Positions 61,408 to 64,000 of a stretch of DNA of 64,000 bases are shown here, one piece after another; the first letter of the stretch is position 1, and each line of letters begins with the position of its first letter. Both the position numbers and the translations under genes were made by a program. The notes beneath the pieces were generated by a model. It was not told the origin of the DNA. It did no database searches and worked only from the letters and a program-made list of their open reading frames with translations. The stretch is taken from the NCBI RefSeq assembly GCF_942548115.1, contig NZ_OW824151.1, positions 62,001 to 126,000 of the forward strand, read 5' to 3'. The DNA comes from Aeromicrobium sp. Leaf245 (lineage in GTDB: Bacteria; Actinomycetota; Actinomycetes; Propionibacteriales; Nocardioidaceae).

Positions 61408-62585
61408 CAGGGTTCCTTCGGTTGAGGGTTGGTGGCGGTTGGGGTGGGGTGTGGTCGGTTCTGCGCTCGAGCCCACAGCTCGTGCGGGTCGTCGCGAGCC
61501 CACACCGGTGGCGACGTGTGCCCCTCGAGGGCGAGCCCGATGGCTGTTGCTGCGGCCTGCTCGACTGAGCTAGGTCGGACGCTCCATGCCAGGCGCCGTG
61601 CGCCTGTGGTGTCCGCGAGATCTTGTAGTGCCTGGGCTACTCGGTGTGCGGTGTCGAGGTCCTTGAGGTCGGTCCAGACTTCGAGCGTTGATGACCCGTG
61701 GTCGTGCCGTATGTCCGCGACTCCGGCGGGCGAGCCGTCTATGGTGACGGTCCCGAAGCCGTCGTGGGGTAGACGCACCCCGTGCTCGTGGGCATGTGGA
61801 AGCTGGGCCGATGGTTTTGTGGAGCGGTGCAGGACCCGTCGGCCGCGTCGAACGGCCACTCGCGCGAACGGCAACAACATCGGGGCGAACGCAGAGAGCG
61901 TCGCCACCCGTGCCCGGCCGGCCACTCGCGTCGGCGGGCTAGGCGCCGTCTCGACCCATGTGGTGCGGGGGAGCCACCAGATGTCGTGGTCGGTCGGGAC
62001 GCCGTCGTACGGGCGAAGCTGGTTGGCGGTCGCGCGTCGGGTGAAGCCGAGCTCGGTCAGCATCCGCCCCGGGGCTGGGTTGGTGACTGCTACGGGTGCG
62101 ACGACGCCGTGGATGGTGGCCGGCAGCCCGACCACGTGGGTCAGGGCGGTGCGCCACGCCCACGCGCGTGCTGGTGCTGATGTGTTCGCGGACAACCAGA
62201 TCGACAGCTCGGCGACACCGGTGCGGGGGTCGATGGCGAAGGAGATCTCGCCCAGGACATCTCCGCCACCGTTGACCAGGACGAGAGGGACCAGCCGCCC
62301 GGCGCGTGCCGCGGCCCGCTGAGCGGCAACCTTGTCGGCCCACGAGGTCAGCGACACCGACGCGTCCCAGTCCACGTCCGCAGACCCGATCGACGGCTGG
62401 AGGCGGTCGGCTTCGCGCAGACACGTGTGGCGCCAACTTGGGCCGTCCAGAAGCTGTGGCGGCCGCAGGACGAGATCGTGGTTCCCAAAGCGTCCTGTCG
62501 TGTGGACGGAGGCCGCTCGTGTGGACGCTGAGTCCAGGGTGAAGTCCTTCGGGGTCAGGGACCCGGGGCGTGGGTCGCAGGTCAT
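61407..62585 (-). CDS. GNAT-type protein with two acetyltransferase-like domains
   Basis: 392 residues. The first half (about residues 45-200) is RimJ/RimL-like: LVLVNGGGDVLGEISFAID, VAELSIWLSANTSAPARAWA and MLTELGFTRRATANQLRPY. The second half (about 235-390) has a further, more diverged GNAT-like fold (GTVTIDGSPAGVADIRHDHG, TAHRVAQALQDLADTTGARR). ATG 62585 overlaps the DUF3152 stop (ATGA); a second ATG two codons upstream is possible. Substrate is unknown. Confidence 0.8.
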   Translation of the reverse strand: MTCDPRPGSLTPKDFTLDSASTRAASVHTTGRFGNHDLVLRPPQLLDGPSWRHTCLREADRLQPSIGSADVDWDASVSLTSWADKVAAQRAAARAGRLVPLVLVNGGGDVLGEISFAIDPRTGVAELSIWLSANTSAPARAWAWRTALTHVVGLPATIHGVVAPVAVTNPAPGRMLTELGFTRRATANQLRPYDGVPTDHDIWWLPRTTWVETAPSPPTRVAGRARVATLSAFAPMLLPFARVAVRRGRRVLHRSTKPSAQLPHAHEHGVRLPHDGFGTVTIDGSPAGVADIRHDHGSSTLEVWTDLKDLDTAHRVAQALQDLADTTGARRLAWSVRPSSVEQAAATAIGLALEGHTSPPVWARDDPHELWARAQNRPHPTPTATNPQPKEP

Positions 62586-63349
62586 GGCCATGGGTTCGCC
62601 GCGCATCCGTCCAGGCCCAGGGTCTGCTGGAGCATGACCGGTGCCTTGGCGCCAGGCGCAGGGCATGGTTGGTGGTTGAACCCGAGGGCGTGTCCGACCT
62701 CGTGGTTGATGACGTACTGGCGGTACTTGCCCAGGTTGTCGTAGGAGTCGACGCCCTGGACCCACCGTTTGCCGTTGATGACCACGTCGTTGCCGTTGCG
62801 ACACGACACTTCACCCCGGGTGCGTAGCGGCGCGCACAGGCGATCGGTCGTCGCCGGGCTGGCCAGCACCACACGCAAAGCCGCGTCTGGGGTGCGACGG
62901 AACGAACGTTCGCCGGTGGCGGTCCAGCCCCGTCGGTCACCCAAGGTGGCGTCGACGGCGCGGGTGAACCGGCTGAGCTTCAGCCCAAGCCCGTCCTCAA
63001 CTTCCACCCGGTACGTGATGACGGTGCCGGCCTCACCCACGCGCTCACCCGTGCTCGTGGCCGCGGTGAACGTGCCGTCGGCCGCCTTGGGGACGGTCGT
63101 GGGATCAGGGGCTGGCGTTGGCCTCGCCGCGGCTGGCTCTGGCGCCTTGGTGGCAGGTGTTGCGGGGGCTGGTGGTGTGCTGAGGGAGGGGGCGATCCGG
63201 GCGGCGGGGTCGGGACGTGGCGGTGCCGTCCGGCCTGCGACGCCGGCGGCCACCAGCAACGTCGCCGCAGCGAGTGCGGCCACGGCTACCGATAGCCGCC
63301 GAACCGTCAGCTCACTCTTGGTCGGGTGGCGCCGCCGAGCGCCGCTCAC
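62582..63349 (-). CDS. DUF3152 secreted zinc metalloprotease
   Basis: 255 residues. N-terminal signal/anchor (VAVAALAAATLLVAAGVAG), a Pro/Ala-rich linker (about 45-90) and the DUF3152 domain ending in the zinc motif HEVGHALGFNH (HExxHxxGxxH), with the preceding RNGNDVVINGKRWVQG block. It should be membrane-tethered outside the cell. GTG 63349 overlaps the stop of the F510_1955-like gene. Confidence 0.88.
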   Translation of the reverse strand: MSGARRRHPTKSELTVRRLSVAVAALAAATLLVAAGVAGRTAPPRPDPAARIAPSLSTPPAPATPATKAPEPAAARPTPAPDPTTVPKAADGTFTAATSTGERVGEAGTVITYRVEVEDGLGLKLSRFTRAVDATLGDRRGWTATGERSFRRTPDAALRVVLASPATTDRLCAPLRTRGEVSCRNGNDVVINGKRWVQGVDSYDNLGKYRQYVINHEVGHALGFNHQPCPAPGAKAPVMLQQTLGLDGCAANPWP

Positions 63350-64000
63350 AGCATGGCCTTCCAGGTGGCCCCGTCGTCGGTGCTCTCGTAGATGCCGGTC
63401 GTGGTGGCGGCGTACCAGGCGTCGTCGTTGGCCGTCAGCGCTTGCGGCTGTCCGGGCAGCTCGCCGCGGCCCTTCCAGGTCTGACCGTCCACCGAGGACC
63501 ACACGAGCCCGGCCGGCGAGATCCCGGCCAGCGTGGTGTCGCCGTCGATGTAGACCAGCGGCGGCGCAGTGCTGACTCGTTCGGTCTGACCGCCAATGAC
63601 CTGCCCCAGTGTGTAGTTGGCGCCGGTGACCAAGACGCTGTCGTCTGGGCCGATTGCCACGTCAATGGCCGGCAGCTGCGCCAGCGGGGTGAAGGCGCGT
63701 CCGTTGTCGGTGGACTCGACAACGGTCTGAGTGACCGCGTCGTAGGCCACGACTCTGGTTCCGGTGGTGTCGATGGCGTGCAGGTCGGCCTGCCCGGTCA
63801 GGCTGATCGGGTCGAGGGTGCGGCCGGCGTCGCTGCTGGTGACCAGTCCCATCGGGTTGGTCGCGCCGGCGGTTGCGGGGTGTCCGCTGGCGGCGAACTG
63901 GTCGGGACCGGTGACGGTGAAGCCCATCAGGTCGTGCGGGGCCTGTTCGACCCGTTGGGGGTTGCCGTCGTCGAGGGTGAACAGGCCGTCGTGGGTCGCT
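63346..64000 (-). CDS. F510_1955-type glycosylhydrolase-like propeller, N-terminus missing
   Basis: The 217 visible residues are repeats of sialidase/BNR type, with blades such as ATHDGLFTLDD, GLVTSSDAGRTL, VVESTDNGRAF, VWSSVDGQTWKG and YESTDDGATWKAM. This is the pattern of the family named F510_1955, exported propeller proteins without known activity. The gene enters from the right edge, so its signal peptide is not visible. It leads the coupled operon DUF3152, GNAT, DUF4396 through overlapping starts and stops. Confidence 0.82.
   Translation of the reverse strand, partial: ATHDGLFTLDDGNPQRVEQAPHDLMGFTVTGPDQFAASGHPATAGATNPMGLVTSSDAGRTLDPISLTGQADLHAIDTTGTRVVAYDAVTQTVVESTDNGRAFTPLAQLPAIDVAIGPDDSVLVTGANYTLGQVIGGQTERVSTAPPLVYIDGDTTLAGISPAGLVWSSVDGQTWKGRGELPGQPQALTANDDAWYAATTTGIYESTDDGATWKAML

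Overview
The window is GC-rich throughout, with GTG starts, four-base ATGA/GTGA gene overlaps and many start codons sitting 6-7 bases after a TANNNT box. Together with a desferrioxamine-type siderophore operon under an IdeR/DmdR-like iron box, a DosR/DevR-like box, an LPDTG surface protein and MmyB-, PaaX- and HxlR-type regulators, this points to a soil- or plant-associated actinobacterium, probably Propionibacteriales/Nocardioidaceae (Aeromicrobium or Nocardioides type). The genus is inference. I found no rRNA, tRNA, CRISPR array, transposase or integrase.

1-5.3 kb: a truncated JmjC/cupin oxygenase coupled to a small protein made of three perfect 23-residue repeats, then a membrane protein, a secreted peptidoglycan-binding protein, a DD-carboxypeptidase (dacB) and inorganic pyrophosphatase (ppa). 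5.3-11.8 kb: an oxidative cluster (TetR regulator, Baeyer-Villiger-type flavin monooxygenase, P450, Old-Yellow-Enzyme homologue, quinone oxidoreductase) with two palindromic operators.

11.8-24 kb: desA-desB-desC-desD with ATGA overlaps, then a 26-bp hairpin, a cytosolic penicillin-acylase homologue and a second siderophore-type acyltransferase. The first gene shares its iron box with a divergent SCO6745-like gene. An MFS transporter, M20 peptidase and cobU follow. Seven copies of a GC-rich palindromic repeat lie inside coding sequence in this part of the window, in different orientations and frames.

24-38 kb: LPDTG surface protein, cstA plus its YbdD partner, an APC permease, a universal stress protein, PAP2 phosphatase, a HerA-like ATPase, a LytR_C protein, a K+/H+ antiporter, a lipoprotein hydrolase, and a 650-bp nest of palindromic and direct repeats with no convincing gene. 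38-50 kb: aroQ, a GH16 enzyme with a long Thr-Pro linker, a universal stress protein behind a DosR-like box, an FAD-linked oxidase, an AidB-like flavoprotein divergent from a PaaX-type regulator, a DUF4185 protein, FUSC and another membrane protein, and a GH10 xylanase. 50-56.9 kb: SDR, YidC paralogue with DUF6412, an HxlR/VOC pair with a palindromic operator, and an MmyB-like regulator ahead of three NAD(P)H-dependent redox enzymes, closed by two tandem hairpins.

From about 56.9 kb base composition and gene content change, suggesting a genomic island: an XRE-ImmA/IrrE metallopeptidase with an unrecognised partner gene whose best start is cut off by an in-frame TGA; a small unknown gene with a strong terminator; a Cys-rich micro-membrane protein with a thioredoxin-like protein; and a tightly coupled operon (F510_1955-type propeller, DUF3152 metalloprotease, double-domain GNAT, DUF4396) that runs off the window.
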